Assembly: GCF_004521965.1 (NCBI RefSeq)
Contig: NZ_SDGK01000092.1
Location: 1 to 64,000 of the forward strand
Direction of reading: 5' to 3'
Source of the DNA: Weissella cibaria
GTDB lineage: Bacteria; Bacillota; Bacilli; Lactobacillales; Lactobacillaceae
Length of the DNA stretch: 64,000 nucleotides
Positions 53,310-62,161 of the stretch are shown here, in pieces. Numbering within the stretch: position 1 is the stretch's first letter; each line of letters begins with the position of its first letter. The notes under the pieces were generated by a model. The model searched no databases and had not been told where the DNA came from. It worked only from the letters and a program-made list of their open reading frames with translations. The translations under genes were made by a program, and so were the position numbers.

Positions 53310-53933
53310 CTAAACCGGCATCAGTAATAAGTTTGATTGCGAATATGTCAAACGATAATCAATCGTTTTACTATACAGCTGGCTAACTTCACCATCTGCT
53401 AAGTAAGCCGTATGTTTAACTGGGAGCCTAATATTTCGTTGCCAATTTTGCAAGACCTGTTGTTCATCAATGGCAACATGCTGGCTAATCCATTGAAAAC
53501 TAACAATCAATTGATTACTCGGTACATATTCAAACTCGATATCGTTATCAGCATCAGTTGCTGTGACCGCAAAGGCTGTTACCACCTCACCATTTTCAGA
53601 ATGATAGACTCGTTTCTCAACGGATTTTACCTTAATTGTTGGCAACGCAATCCCCGTCACCTGCTGCGTAATTCCCGCAACGTTGATTCCCCCCGCTTCA
53701 AGGACATCGCTTTTGAATTTGATGGCACTTGGATAATCTAAAATAACCGCTAACGTTTGGGCATTGGTCAGTTTACTATTTTTTTCATTCGGCAACGTGT
53801 AATCAACTTCATGTGATAACCGTTTCGTATAGTGAGTGTCCTGCCAGGCAACAAACCATTGCAATCCACTGACTACACCAGCAAATATCAACATCGACAG
53901 GATGATCACTAATAAATTTTGCTTTTGCTTCAT
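53310..53933 (-). CDS. Membrane-anchored accessory protein of the two-component operon
   Basis: 207 residues. One N-terminal membrane helix (LLVIILSMLIFAGVVSGLQW) is followed by an extracytoplasmic domain of about 175 residues. It reads like the YycI-type accessory proteins of two-component systems in topology, but I cannot assign the family by sequence. Its start overlaps the end of the histidine kinase gene by 4 nt, so it is translated with it. It probably modulates the kinase or acts as an outside sensor. Confidence 0.7.
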   Translation of the reverse strand: MKQKQNLLVIILSMLIFAGVVSGLQWFVAWQDTHYTKRLSHEVDYTLPNEKNSKLTNAQTLAVILDYPSAIKFKSDVLEAGGINVAGITQQVTGIALPTIKVKSVEKRVYHSENGEVVTAFAVTATDADNDIEFEYVPSNQLIVSFQWISQHVAIDEQQVLQNWQRNIRLPVKHTAYLADGEVSQLYSKTIDYRLTYSQSNLLLMPV

Positions 53934-55330
53934 AATTTAATGGACGCTTGTGGTATCTGAATGATGATCATTGCGCCTGCTCCTTCACTGTTATTTTTTA
54001 ATGTGATTTGCCAATTTAGGGTCTCGCTAATGCGCTGTACAATTGATAGCCCCAACCCAAGATGGTCATCCGCGCCCGTTTGACTTCCCGTGACGAATGG
54101 GGCAAACACATCGCCTAATTTTTCGGTTGCAATCCCATGCCCATTATCCTGAATTTGCATTTCTAACCCATCTGTCGTTAGCGACTCACTGACGACGATG
54201 CGTCCACCAACATCTGGCAACGCCTTAATGGCATTATCTAACACGTTCACGAGTATTTCGGCAAATAAACTCATATCAGTGTTGAGTTGATACGATTGCG
54301 GCGTCTCATAACGAAAGTCCACTGGTTGCGTGACTTGTTGCCGAATGCCGACAATAATATCCGTCACCTTGGCGTGCACCTCATCGCTTGATACCCAAGC
54401 CGTGTCCAACGTCACGTGATCATATTGAATAAGCTGGCTAATCCGACTACCAAGCTCCTTTAACCGGGTACTTTCTTCAACGATATAATGCACCGCTTCT
54501 GCCTTGGTGGCCTCATCAACGGTTGGTTCCGCAATCAATTCGGCATACCCTAAGATAATCGTCAGTGGCGTATTAATTTCATGTGTTAAATGACTAGCAA
54601 ATTCTTTTTGAAAGTCCGCATTATGCCGTTCCGTAGCCACCATCGCCTGAATTTGCTGGGCCATCTGATTGAAATCAATCATCAACTCAGTTAGCTCATC
54701 ATGCCGCACGGGCTGTAATGGCTGGTATGACATTGGTTCTTCCTGAAAGGATCGACTTGCGCCACGCAACTTATACACCGGTACCAGGATTTGTTTCGTC
54801 AACACATAAACCACACCGGCTGCAATAATAAAAATCACGAGTAGATTAACCTGAACATCATGTAACAAGCGCTTCTGAGCCACATAAACCGTATGCAAGT
54901 TAGTAAACGAGCTAATGTAATAGGTCTTACGTAATAAGCGGACCTTAATCGTCGCCACAACGAGCTTTTCGTTACCTTGCAATAAGTACTGTACTTGCTG
55001 TTTATTCGACGTGGTAACCTTGATCTGCTTAGCCGTATTGGTCGCAACATCTTCATGATAAATTAGGTCACGGTGCTTGTCCCAAATCAAAACGTTATCT
55101 TGTGTATCACCGACAAATTTGACCACTTGATCCTGCTTGATTCCCTTAACTTGCTGATAGTCCAGTTGTTGAACCTGGCGCGCCGTTACTTTATTCAGCA
55201 TGGTGGTACTGTTCTCTTTTTCCTGCAAGCCACTCTGAAAACTCCGATGCAACACCAGTACGCTGTTAATCGCTAATGAGGCAACGATAATCACAATGAA
55301 TGATAAAAATAATTTAACTGATATTTTCAT
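53930..55330 (-). CDS. Two-component sensor histidine kinase
   Basis: 466 residues. Two membrane helices (about 5-27 and 160-180) flank an extracellular sensor domain. A HAMP-like linker follows, then the phosphoacceptor box FASHLTHEINTPLTIILGYA, N box LVNVLDNAIKAL and G boxes DNGHGIATEKLGDVFAPF and GLGLSIVQRI. The H-box is unusual in having LTHEINTPL where most have SHELRTPL. It overlaps both neighbours by 4 nt within the operon regulator-kinase-accessory protein. Confidence 0.93.
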   Translation of the reverse strand: MKISVKLFLSFIVIIVASLAINSVLVLHRSFQSGLQEKENSTTMLNKVTARQVQQLDYQQVKGIKQDQVVKFVGDTQDNVLIWDKHRDLIYHEDVATNTAKQIKVTTSNKQQVQYLLQGNEKLVVATIKVRLLRKTYYISSFTNLHTVYVAQKRLLHDVQVNLLVIFIIAAGVVYVLTKQILVPVYKLRGASRSFQEEPMSYQPLQPVRHDELTELMIDFNQMAQQIQAMVATERHNADFQKEFASHLTHEINTPLTIILGYAELIAEPTVDEATKAEAVHYIVEESTRLKELGSRISQLIQYDHVTLDTAWVSSDEVHAKVTDIIVGIRQQVTQPVDFRYETPQSYQLNTDMSLFAEILVNVLDNAIKALPDVGGRIVVSESLTTDGLEMQIQDNGHGIATEKLGDVFAPFVTGSQTGADDHLGLGLSIVQRISETLNWQITLKNNSEGAGAMIIIQIPQASIKL

Positions 55331-55989
55331 TGCGCAACCATCCGATACCCAACTTTAAAAACCGTGACAACATCATCGGTCAGCTGTAACTTTTTGCGAA
55401 GTCGTTGCACATGTAAATCGACCGTGCGTGTGTCATTCGCGTCATCCGCGAAGTCCCACAACGCTTGGTAAAGCGCATCACGGGTCAAATTAACCCCTTG
55501 GTTACGGATAAAGTACACCAATAGTTCGAATTCCTTACGGGTCAAATCGATGATTTGTTCACCGCGCTGCACGGTTTGTTGGGGAACATTGACCGTTAAC
55601 TCACCATAATGCAAAATCTGATCCGTTTGACCATCTGTTCGTCGTAATACGGTTTCAACTCGTGCCTTTAGCACTTCCAAATGGAACGGTTTCGTAATAT
55701 AGTCATCCGCGCCTAATTGCAGGCCTTGCACAACATCACCGACCTCGGTCTTTGCTGTCAAGAAAATAACTGGTACCTGTGCATCGATGACATATGGCAA
55801 AACATCATAACCGCTCATTTTAGGTAAGGTAATATCTAGTAACACTAAATCAATTTTGTCGGCAGCTAATATCGCGATCGCTTTCTCACCGGTATACGCC
55901 TGACGAATATCATACAAAGATTGCAGACTCATTTTTACCAATTGATTAATGCGGACACTATCATCCACAATCAGCAACGTACGTTTCAT
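55327..55989 (-). CDS. OmpR/PhoB-family response regulator
   Basis: 220 residues. Receiver domain with the phosphoacceptor Asp in DLVLLDITLPKMSGYDVL, Thr in VIFLTAKTEVGD and Lys in DDYITKPFHLEVL. The C-terminal winged helix contains LTRKEFELLVYFIRNQG and DTRTVDLHVQRLRKKL. The start MKRTLLIVDDSVRI at 55989 has AGGTG about 6 nt upstream; a three-codon extension from GTG or ATG is possible. It is the first gene of the operon, and the same direct repeat in its own and the LCP promoter suggests autoregulation and control of wall-polymer attachment. Confidence 0.93.
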   Translation of the reverse strand: MKRTLLIVDDSVRINQLVKMSLQSLYDIRQAYTGEKAIAILAADKIDLVLLDITLPKMSGYDVLPYVIDAQVPVIFLTAKTEVGDVVQGLQLGADDYITKPFHLEVLKARVETVLRRTDGQTDQILHYGELTVNVPQQTVQRGEQIIDLTRKEFELLVYFIRNQGVNLTRDALYQALWDFADDANDTRTVDLHVQRLRKKLQLTDDVVTVFKVGYRMVAQ

Positions 55990-56024
55990 ATTCATCACCT
56001 ACTTTTCATCACTTACCGTCAGTC

Positions 56025-56057
56025 TATCATAAGTAAAATTTGTATCCGACTTGTATC
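56025..56057 (-). promoter_or_regulatory. Direct repeat and -10 of the two-component operon
   Basis: On minus: GATACAA-GTCG-GATACAA, 8 nt, TATGAT. The geometry is identical to the LCP promoter at 53271-53302. Confidence 0.75.
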
Positions 56058-56121
56058 TTCGAAAAGATTTACTTTTCATTTAATTTTTGCGCGGTAGAAT
56101 AAGGACATAAGGGAGGTATTA

Positions 56122-56649
56122 ATGATGACAACACAAACTGCAACCTTTGCTGGGGGATGTTTCTGGTGTATGGTCGAACCATTTGAAACCATGACCGGTA
56201 TTGAAAAGGTGCGTTCTGGCTATACTGGTGGTTTTGTGGCAAATCCTACGTATGAACAAGTTGCCGCTCACCAAACCGGTCACACTGAAGCCGTCAAAGT
56301 TTGGTTTGATGACCAACAAGTGTCGTACCAAGACCTGGTTGACCTCTACTGGCAACTAGCCGACCCAACTGATGCTATGGGCCAATTTGCCGACCGCGGC
56401 GACTCATACCGCCCCGTTATTTTCGTTGCCGATGAGCAACAACGACAAGTGGCTGAAGCTTCCAAAGAGGCATTAGCGACATCAGGCCGTTTTACTGACC
56501 CAATTGTGACAAGCATTGAAGATGCAAAACCTTTCTACGACGCCGAAGAAGAACACCAACAGTTCTATAAGAAGAACCCCTTACGAGAATACATGATGAT
56601 GATGCCCCGTAAGGCCTACCAGAAGAAATATTGGTCAGATAGGACATAA
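56122..56649 (+). CDS. msrA: Peptide methionine sulfoxide reductase A
   Basis: 175 residues. The catalytic motif [18 protein letters not shown] lies at the N-terminus and [25 protein letters not shown] follows. It reduces methionine-S-sulfoxide in proteins. GGGAGG is 5-8 nt upstream of the tandem ATGs. It is divergent from the two-component operon across about 130 nt that contain the GATACAA repeats. It has its own terminator and no msrB neighbour. Confidence 0.96.
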   Translation: MMTTQTATFAGGCFWCMVEPFETMTGIEKVRSGYTGGFVANPTYEQVAAHQTGHTEAVKVWFDDQQVSYQDLVDLYWQLADPTDAMGQFADRGDSYRPVIFVADEQQRQVAEASKEALATSGRFTDPIVTSIEDAKPFYDAEEEHQQFYKKNPLREYMMMMPRKAYQKKYWSDRT

Positions 56650-56652
56650 CGT

Positions 56653-56686
56653 AAAAGAGCGACAAGGTAATCTTGTCGCTCTTTTA
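56653..56686. terminator. Bidirectional terminator of msrA
   Basis: A perfect stem AAAAGAGCGACAAG/CTTGTCGCTCTTTT with a short loop. Confidence 0.9.
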
Positions 56687-56688
56687 CG

Positions 56689-56886
56689 TTAATACGTGTG
56701 CACCGGAATCTTACGCAAGCGCACCGTCTGATTTTCGGTGTCTGCATCAAACATGCAAACTGTGTCGCCAAGTGCTAATTCGTAAACACTCTGATACTTT
56801 AGAATGTGACCGTTCACCGTAATTGTTCCCTTAGTGAAATTGCCCACTGTTAAATGCACGGTCATGCCTGGCAAAATATCTTTCAT
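56689..56886 (-). CDS. Hypothetical protein, 65 residues
   Basis: Starts MKDILPGMTVHLTVGNFTKG with a GGGGGA ribosome site upstream. Predicted beta-rich single domain, possibly an OB/SH3-like barrel (GTITVNGHILKYQSVYELAL then GDTVCMFDADTENQTVRL). Not recognised. It is converging on msrA and divergent from the IIB-like gene, with a cre-like box in between. Confidence 0.7.
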   Translation of the reverse strand: MKDILPGMTVHLTVGNFTKGTITVNGHILKYQSVYELALGDTVCMFDADTENQTVRLRKIPVHTY

Positions 56887-56942
56887 GATTAATCCCCCTT
56901 CAAGTTGTCACGACAACAAGTTATCCTACCAATAGTTTAGCA

Positions 56943-56956
56943 TAAAAGCGCTTTCA
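56943..56956. promoter_or_regulatory. cre box between the 65-residue gene and the IIB-like gene
   Basis: TAAAAGCGCTTTCA differs from the CcpA consensus TGWAANCGNTNWCA at one position and is nearly palindromic. Confidence 0.55.
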
Positions 56957-57081
56957 TTACCGTTTAGACATGACCCTATTTCATTTCATATTCCTCAAAT
57001 AGGTTTATGATAGTTATTAAGGAAATCGCTTACTATAAATAAGTTAGAATATCAGCACTTTCGACTTTGGAAGTAATACAC

Positions 57082-57396
57082 ATGACAAAGCGAATTGTTT
57101 TAGTAGATGCAGCCGGCATGTCAATTTCAATGCTAGCCAACAAGATGAACGAAGCCGCTCAAGCTGAAAATCTAGACGTGACCACTACTGGCGTTTCTGA
57201 TAGTGCTGCCCGTGACCAAATCGCCACAGATCAGCCAATTGTAATTATGACTGCACCACAAGTGAAGTACATGAACCAACGCTATGAAGATGACTATGGT
57301 AAGGATTACCCTGTTTTCGACACCAATATGATGGATTATGGCATGATGCGTGGCGCAAATATTTTGCACGAGGCACTAGACGCTGAACGGGGCTAA
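57082..57396 (+). CDS. PTS lactose/cellobiose-type IIB-like protein lacking the phospho-cysteine
   Basis: 104 residues. Starts MTKRIVLVDAAGMSISMLAN. It matches the fold and length of PTS cellobiose/chitobiose IIB proteins (LVCSAGMSTS near the start, then VIMTAPQVKYMNQRYEDDYG). In catalytic members the Cys before SAGMS accepts phosphate from IIA; here that position is Asp9. It therefore cannot work as a phosphocarrier, and may be regulatory or a relic. The ATG at 57082 is chosen over a TTG five codons upstream; the ribosome site is weak. A cre box lies 125 nt upstream and the neighbouring sugar genes are broken. Confidence 0.78.
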   Translation: MTKRIVLVDAAGMSISMLANKMNEAAQAENLDVTTTGVSDSAARDQIATDQPIVIMTAPQVKYMNQRYEDDYGKDYPVFDTNMMDYGMMRGANILHEALDAERG

Positions 57397-57429
57397 CCGC
57401 AACCGCGATGATTTTTTGGCATATACGAG

Positions 57430-57475
57430 AAGGCGTAAGTGATTCGACTAAAAACCGAAGTACTGACGCCTTTTT
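57430..57475. terminator. Terminator of the IIB-like gene
   Basis: A stem AAGGCGT.AGT/ACT.ACGCCTT and five T residues on the plus strand. Confidence 0.75.
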
Positions 57476-57481
57476 CAATTC

Positions 57482-57970
57482 TTATTCATAATTATCAGAA
57501 TTACCACCGTCAGTAGTCAGATGACGAAGCTGATTAGGCGTTTTCCCATATAGTTCTTTGAAGCACTTCATTGCTAATTTAACGTTATTGGCACCGTGTC
57601 GCGAAAAAATCGTCTTAATCGGCTGATTGGTCCCCAGAACATCCTGGTAAATCGCATCCAAACGAACCTGATAAATGTAACTAACAAACGTAACACCCAC
57701 CTAGCGCTTAAAAATACGACTGAGATAGTCTGGATTGTAGTGAAATCGCTCAGCAACTTCGCGTAACGAAATTTTCGGTTGATACTGCTTATGAATATAC
57801 ACAAGGACTGCCTTCAAACGATCATCTTCAGTTAAATCTGTCGGCGTCAATTCAACTACATAATACATGATTAATTCGTAAAGCAATTGCATCAACACAC
57901 TACCAAAATGCAAGCAATAACCGGCCTGCTTTTGGATGTAGGTCTGAGTCATCTGCTGTAACATGCCATC
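57482..57970 (-). pseudogene. AraC-family regulator fragment with an in-frame TAG
   Basis: The C-terminal DNA-binding part of an AraC protein is recognisable: VYIHKQYQPKISLREVAERF and HYNPDYLSRIFKR, then a TAG (57701), then VGVTFVSYIYQVRLDAIYQD in the same frame. The N-terminal sensor half is missing; around 57965 the sequence passes into an unrelated transporter remnant. It may have controlled the lost glycoside locus. Confidence 0.8.
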
Positions 57971-58263
57971 ACACAGAAGATGGCAAATGGAATGGCAAAC
58001 CACAACCAGTATGGTCATGACTTTCCCCACTTCGTATGCGTACGATCGATGAACTGTCCCCAAATCACTCCATCAATTGAATCAATAATTTCTGTAATCA
58101 CGAAAAGTCCTGTAACGGCTGCCGCAGCAACTCCTAAAGTATCCGTACAGAAAACCAAGAAGTACGTTCCGACGATTTGAAAAATTGTGTTACACGCAAA
58201 GTCCGACATGGCGTAGGCGACTCGTTCGCCCCACCCCACTTGATTCGGCATTTTGTTATCCAT
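57965..58263 (-). pseudogene. GPH-family sugar:cation symporter fragment
   Basis: The N-terminus MDNKMPNQVGWGERVAYAMS and DRTHTKWGK are characteristic of GPH (melibiose/lactose/xyloside) symporters. A TGA (58015) replaces the conserved Arg after WGKS; the next residues PYWLWFAIPFAIF still match. The gene is then cut by a deletion joined to the AraC fragment. GGAGGG and a cre box upstream show it was once a catabolite-controlled transporter. Confidence 0.85.
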
Positions 58264-58313
58264 GACGATGTCCCTCCATTTTGCATGGTTAATACCTAAT
58301 TTTTTCTCTGCAA

Positions 58314-58327
58314 TGCAAGCGTTTACA
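58314..58327. promoter_or_regulatory. cre box upstream of the GPH remnant
   Basis: TGCAAGCGTTTACA matches the CcpA consensus except at position 3. It is retained although the transporter is destroyed. Confidence 0.6.
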
Positions 58328-58465
58328 TTACTACGTTTTTGATTATGGAAACATCACACGGAACGTACAAGACACCTGCATGACAAGGTCGTATTTAGCC
58401 AGTTAAAAAGTCAAAATCACCCCCTATTCTGGCACCGACCACAATATTGACACCTTCGCTAAAAA

Positions 58466-58505
58466 CAAAAAGCAGGTGAAGTACACTGACGTACTTCACC
58501 TGCTA
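58466..58505 (-). terminator. Terminator of the intact AraC regulator
   Basis: A perfect 14-bp stem AGCAGGTGAAGTAC/GTACTTCACCTGCT with a six-base loop and T5 on the minus strand. Confidence 0.9.
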
Positions 58506-58506
58506 C

Positions 58507-59337
58507 TTAACTATTTTTTAATGCCGTCGCGGTTAGACCGAAATTGTTCTTCAGCCCCCGATTCAAGGCCTGCGTCGATGGGAAACCAACTGCCGTCGCA
58601 GTAAACGTCGCCCCTTTATGATGCACCGTCAATAATTGATAGGCATGCATCGACCGGATCTTATTTACATACTGCATCACCGAATAGCCAGTTTGCTTCT
58701 TAAAGCACCGATCAAAATATGCCGTGCTCAGGTGTACACGATCAGCCAGCAATTCCAAACTCAATTCTGACGCGTACATTCGTTGGACATACGCAATCGT
58801 GTCCGCCACGTTATCGGTTACCGTATGTTTGTTTTCAATGCCAAAATGGCTGGCCATCATCGACAGTATTTGTAAGATGACCCCAATTAATTCATCATCA
58901 CGAAACTCATGATTCGTTTTAGTAATTTGCCACACCGATAACATCAAATCTGCTAATTTTGCTTTCGCCTGCTGTTGCTCCACCGACATGAAAATTGATG
59001 GTTTCAAAATAAACCGGATATTACCAAGACGTGGACCAAACTTCTCAATAAACCGGCGGGATATCAGCAATAATAAGCTTTTTGTATCTCGGCTCGCTCG
59101 ATGGACACCGTGCACCTCAAATGGATTAACCACCACAAAATCACCGGCTGCCATCTGTTCAGTTTCCCCGTCAATAACATATTCACGATTGCCCCCGGTA
59201 ATCGTATAGTTAATCTCTAATTCTTCGTGCCAATGTTCCGGAATATCTAATGGCACCCGTTCGTCCGTTCGATCAACATAATCGAAGCGAACCGTATTAT
59301 CTGCCCATTCAACACTAACATTTTCATATTCGTACAT
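58507..59337 (-). CDS. AraC-family transcriptional regulator with cupin sensor
   Basis: 276 residues. The N-terminal cupin has HWHEELEINYTITGGNREYV (sugar-sensing beta-barrel) and FVVVNPFEVHGVHRASR. The C-terminal double helix-turn-helix includes SLELLADRVHLSTAYFDRCF and TGYSVMQYVNKIRSMHAYQL. These regulators usually activate a neighbouring sugar locus; the adjacent GPH/IIB/AraC locus is decayed, so its present target is unclear. GGGGGA is 6 nt before the ATG and a near-perfect cre box lies upstream. Confidence 0.9.
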   Translation of the reverse strand: MYEYENVSVEWADNTVRFDYVDRTDERVPLDIPEHWHEELEINYTITGGNREYVIDGETEQMAAGDFVVVNPFEVHGVHRASRDTKSLLLLISRRFIEKFGPRLGNIRFILKPSIFMSVEQQQAKAKLADLMLSVWQITKTNHEFRDDELIGVILQILSMMASHFGIENKHTVTDNVADTIAYVQRMYASELSLELLADRVHLSTAYFDRCFKKQTGYSVMQYVNKIRSMHAYQLLTVHHKGATFTATAVGFPSTQALNRGLKNNFGLTATALKNS

Positions 59338-59390
59338 AGTCGTCCCCCAAAAATCACACGAACCTCTGCTAAGTTGACTATATCAGATTT

Positions 59391-59404
59391 GGTAAGCGCT
59401 TACA
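59391..59404. promoter_or_regulatory. cre box upstream of the AraC regulator
   Basis: GGTAAGCGCTTACA matches the CcpA consensus at all but the first base and contains the palindrome GTAAGCGCTTAC. Confidence 0.65.
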
Positions 59405-59414
59405 AACCAGTTAT

Positions 59415-59450
59415 AAAAAAAGAGCATCCGCTTTCATAACCGGATACTCT
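59415..59450 (-). terminator. Terminator of pepN
   Basis: A stem AGAG.ATCCG/CGGAT.CTCT with a loop and seven T residues on the minus strand. Confidence 0.8.
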
Positions 59451-59460
59451 ATCAAATCCA

Positions 59461-62001
59461 TTACTTATTTGCTTCTCGAATAGCGGCGTTAACCGCCTCT
59501 TTTTCAGCTGCGACCAACGCGACACGGGTCTCGATAACCTTGATGTCCATCGTAATTTCACGTGTCAAACCTGGCGTTGGCAACTTTGGCTCAAAGAAGG
59601 CTTTAAAGTCAGCTAAACGCTCAGCCGTTTGGAAGATACTGGCCGTCACTGTGATGTACGTGGTAAATTCCATGTCGCCACCGACGGTATCATCCAACCA
59701 CTGCCACTCAGCCCGAATCCAATCCCAAGCCGCTTGTTGGCCACGATCATTAGCCAAAACGCCACGATACCATGCGCGCAAGTCTTGTGGCTTAATGATA
59801 TTGGCATCTTCAAACTTTCCAACCAACTTCATAATCAAAGCGGGGTCAGTCGTTTGAGTCAGTGCCACCTGAATATCTGACTTATAGTTGGCGTCGGATG
59901 AAGCAACGTACGCTTGCAATAATTGGTCAAACAATGCTTCGCTACCGAAGTTTTCCACTTCATTCTGCAAAACCAAGCCACGTACTTCGGCTGGCAAGGC
60001 TGCTAAATCAGTTTGCTGATCAACAAACAACTGATGTGCTGTTGCAATCGCATCAGCATTTTCAGCATACAGTGCTGCACGTAACACAAGTGGCCGTGTA
60101 ATGGCATCGTCACTGGTCTCACCTGCTTCTGCCTGCCAACCTAGTCGGGCAACTTGCTGACGACTCAAGCCATCAAAGAAGACCTGCAATTGACGCGCTT
60201 CTTCAGAATATGGCGTCACAAACTTCTTCAAATTATTCGCAACTTGATAAATCGCTGTCGTCACAACGACATGTTCACTATTCGCAAACGTCTGCAACAA
60301 TGGTACAACCGTCGCATATGACGTTAAGCCACCCTCAGACAACAAGCGTTGATCTTGCAATAACTGTAATTGTGAAATCGTGCTTAAGCTATTGGCATCT
60401 CGTAGAATATCTGCCAACAAAGTCTCATCGTACTTCACAATAAAGTGAGAGTTGTTGCCAACATTCAATTGGAACGGTTGTCCGTTTTCAGCTCTTAGTT
60501 GTTGATAGTCACCCACTACAATCTGTTGGTCAGTTAACAATTCTGGTACTGCAGCATAGTTACTGTTCAACGGAATTTGCCACTGGCGTCCCTTATCCTC
60601 ACCAGCACCAATAAAGAATTGCTGCTGTGATAATGTCAACTGACCATCAACAACCGTCGCTGTCACAACGTGGTAACCAGGTTGCTCCAACCATGAGTTC
60701 ATAATGGCACCAACTTCTAAGCCGGACGCCTCACCCAACGCTTGCCACAAATCCGAACCTGTTGCGTTGCCGTACTTGTGTGCATCAAAGTAGGCCTTCA
60801 AGCCCTTACGCAACGCGTCATCACCCAGCAATGCCCGCACCATGACCAACATACGGGCACCCTTTGCATAGACAATCGCCCCATCAAAGAGTGAGTCAAT
60901 TTCAGCAGGATCCTCAACTTGCACATGTACTGATTGAACCCCATCCGTCGCATCACGACTCAAGGCAGCTGGCGCATCTGACGTTTGGAAAAGCTCCCAG
61001 ATATGCCAGTCTGGTTCAATCGCATCAATGGCCACGTACTCCATCATATTGGCAAAGCTTTCGTTCAACCACAAGTCATCCCACCACTTCATTGTCACCA
61101 AATCGCCAAACCATTGGTGTGCCAATTCGTGCGCAATCACAGTTGCGACAACTTGCTTACGCCGCAATGGTGTATTATCTGGATCAACTGTTAAGTAAGC
61201 TTCACGGTAAGTCACCAACCCCCAGTTTTCCATGGCCCCAGCTGAAAAATCAGGCAAGGCCAATTGCCATGAGTGTGGCAATGGATATGGCGTTTGGTAG
61301 AAATCTTCATAAAATTCAATTGATCGCTTCGCAATATCAAGGGCAAAGTCGAGTTCATTGGCCTTGTGCGCCTTAGTGGCAAACACACCAACTTCAACAC
61401 CACTTGTTGTGCGCGTTGTCTTGCTTTGCAAATCACCAAAGGCAAACGCAACGAGATACGTTGACATGCGAACCGTTGTTGCAAAATAGTGCACGCCATC
61501 GGCTTCACGGATTTCTGGCATGTTCGCAAGGACGGTTTCCCCTGGGTGTTCGTCAAACTTTAACGCCAAATCAAATGTCGCCTTTGCCTCTGGCTCATCA
61601 ATTGATGGAAAAGCTTGGCGGGCAAATGTCGTCTCAAATTGGGTACCAACAATCTGCTTCTTTTCGCCTTGAACCTCATAGTATGACGGATAAATCCCCA
61701 TCATCGTATCAGTTAGTGGTGCTGTGTAGGTAATCGTTAGTGCCGTGGGGCCGACTTCACGTAACTGCACTCGAATTGCTTCGTGTTCATTATCAACCGT
61801 ATACGTTAGGGCTTCCCCCGCCTCATCGGTAACCGCGTCAATCGTTAAATATTTTTGGTGAATGGCAATTGCCAATGCTTTCGACTCACCCGAAATTATC
61901 GTGCGTCCGGTAATTAATTTTGAACCGCGGTTCACATCAAGATATAAATCATAATGCGAAGGTTGGAAAGTTTCGTAAAAGTGTTCATTTTCTGCTATCA
62001 T
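59461..62001 (-). CDS. pepN: Aminopeptidase N (M1 family)
   Basis: 846 residues, the lactic acid bacterial PepN length. The exopeptidase motif GAMENWGLVTYREA and the zinc site HELAHQWFGDLVTMKWWDDL followed by WLNESFAN are complete. The C-terminal ERAP1-like helical domain is present. It removes N-terminal residues from peptides and works with PepV in peptide use. GGGAG precedes the ATG. Monocistronic with its own terminator; a 170-codon frame on the opposite strand is a shadow. Confidence 0.97.
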   Translation of the reverse strand: MIAENEHFYETFQPSHYDLYLDVNRGSKLITGRTIISGESKALAIAIHQKYLTIDAVTDEAGEALTYTVDNEHEAIRVQLREVGPTALTITYTAPLTDTMMGIYPSYYEVQGEKKQIVGTQFETTFARQAFPSIDEPEAKATFDLALKFDEHPGETVLANMPEIREADGVHYFATTVRMSTYLVAFAFGDLQSKTTRTTSGVEVGVFATKAHKANELDFALDIAKRSIEFYEDFYQTPYPLPHSWQLALPDFSAGAMENWGLVTYREAYLTVDPDNTPLRRKQVVATVIAHELAHQWFGDLVTMKWWDDLWLNESFANMMEYVAIDAIEPDWHIWELFQTSDAPAALSRDATDGVQSVHVQVEDPAEIDSLFDGAIVYAKGARMLVMVRALLGDDALRKGLKAYFDAHKYGNATGSDLWQALGEASGLEVGAIMNSWLEQPGYHVVTATVVDGQLTLSQQQFFIGAGEDKGRQWQIPLNSNYAAVPELLTDQQIVVGDYQQLRAENGQPFQLNVGNNSHFIVKYDETLLADILRDANSLSTISQLQLLQDQRLLSEGGLTSYATVVPLLQTFANSEHVVVTTAIYQVANNLKKFVTPYSEEARQLQVFFDGLSRQQVARLGWQAEAGETSDDAITRPLVLRAALYAENADAIATAHQLFVDQQTDLAALPAEVRGLVLQNEVENFGSEALFDQLLQAYVASSDANYKSDIQVALTQTTDPALIMKLVGKFEDANIIKPQDLRAWYRGVLANDRGQQAAWDWIRAEWQWLDDTVGGDMEFTTYITVTASIFQTAERLADFKAFFEPKLPTPGLTREITMDIKVIETRVALVAAEKEAVNAAIREANK

Positions 62002-62161
62002 ATTAACTCCCTAAGCACACATCTTTATTTTGTTCTATGTTACATAAATATTAGAACTTTTCTCATTAAAGTCAATGGTCAAGTTTATTCTAACCCCGCC
62101 TTGTAAAAATCGCTTAATAAAGGGGTAAGCCATCACCCAATCGATACTATACCTAGTTAAC

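Noticed and set aside
60864-61376. 170-codon plus-strand ORF
   Set aside because: Antisense to pepN. Its composition (His/Gln/Ser/Pro-rich) is that of a shadow frame and it has no ribosome site.
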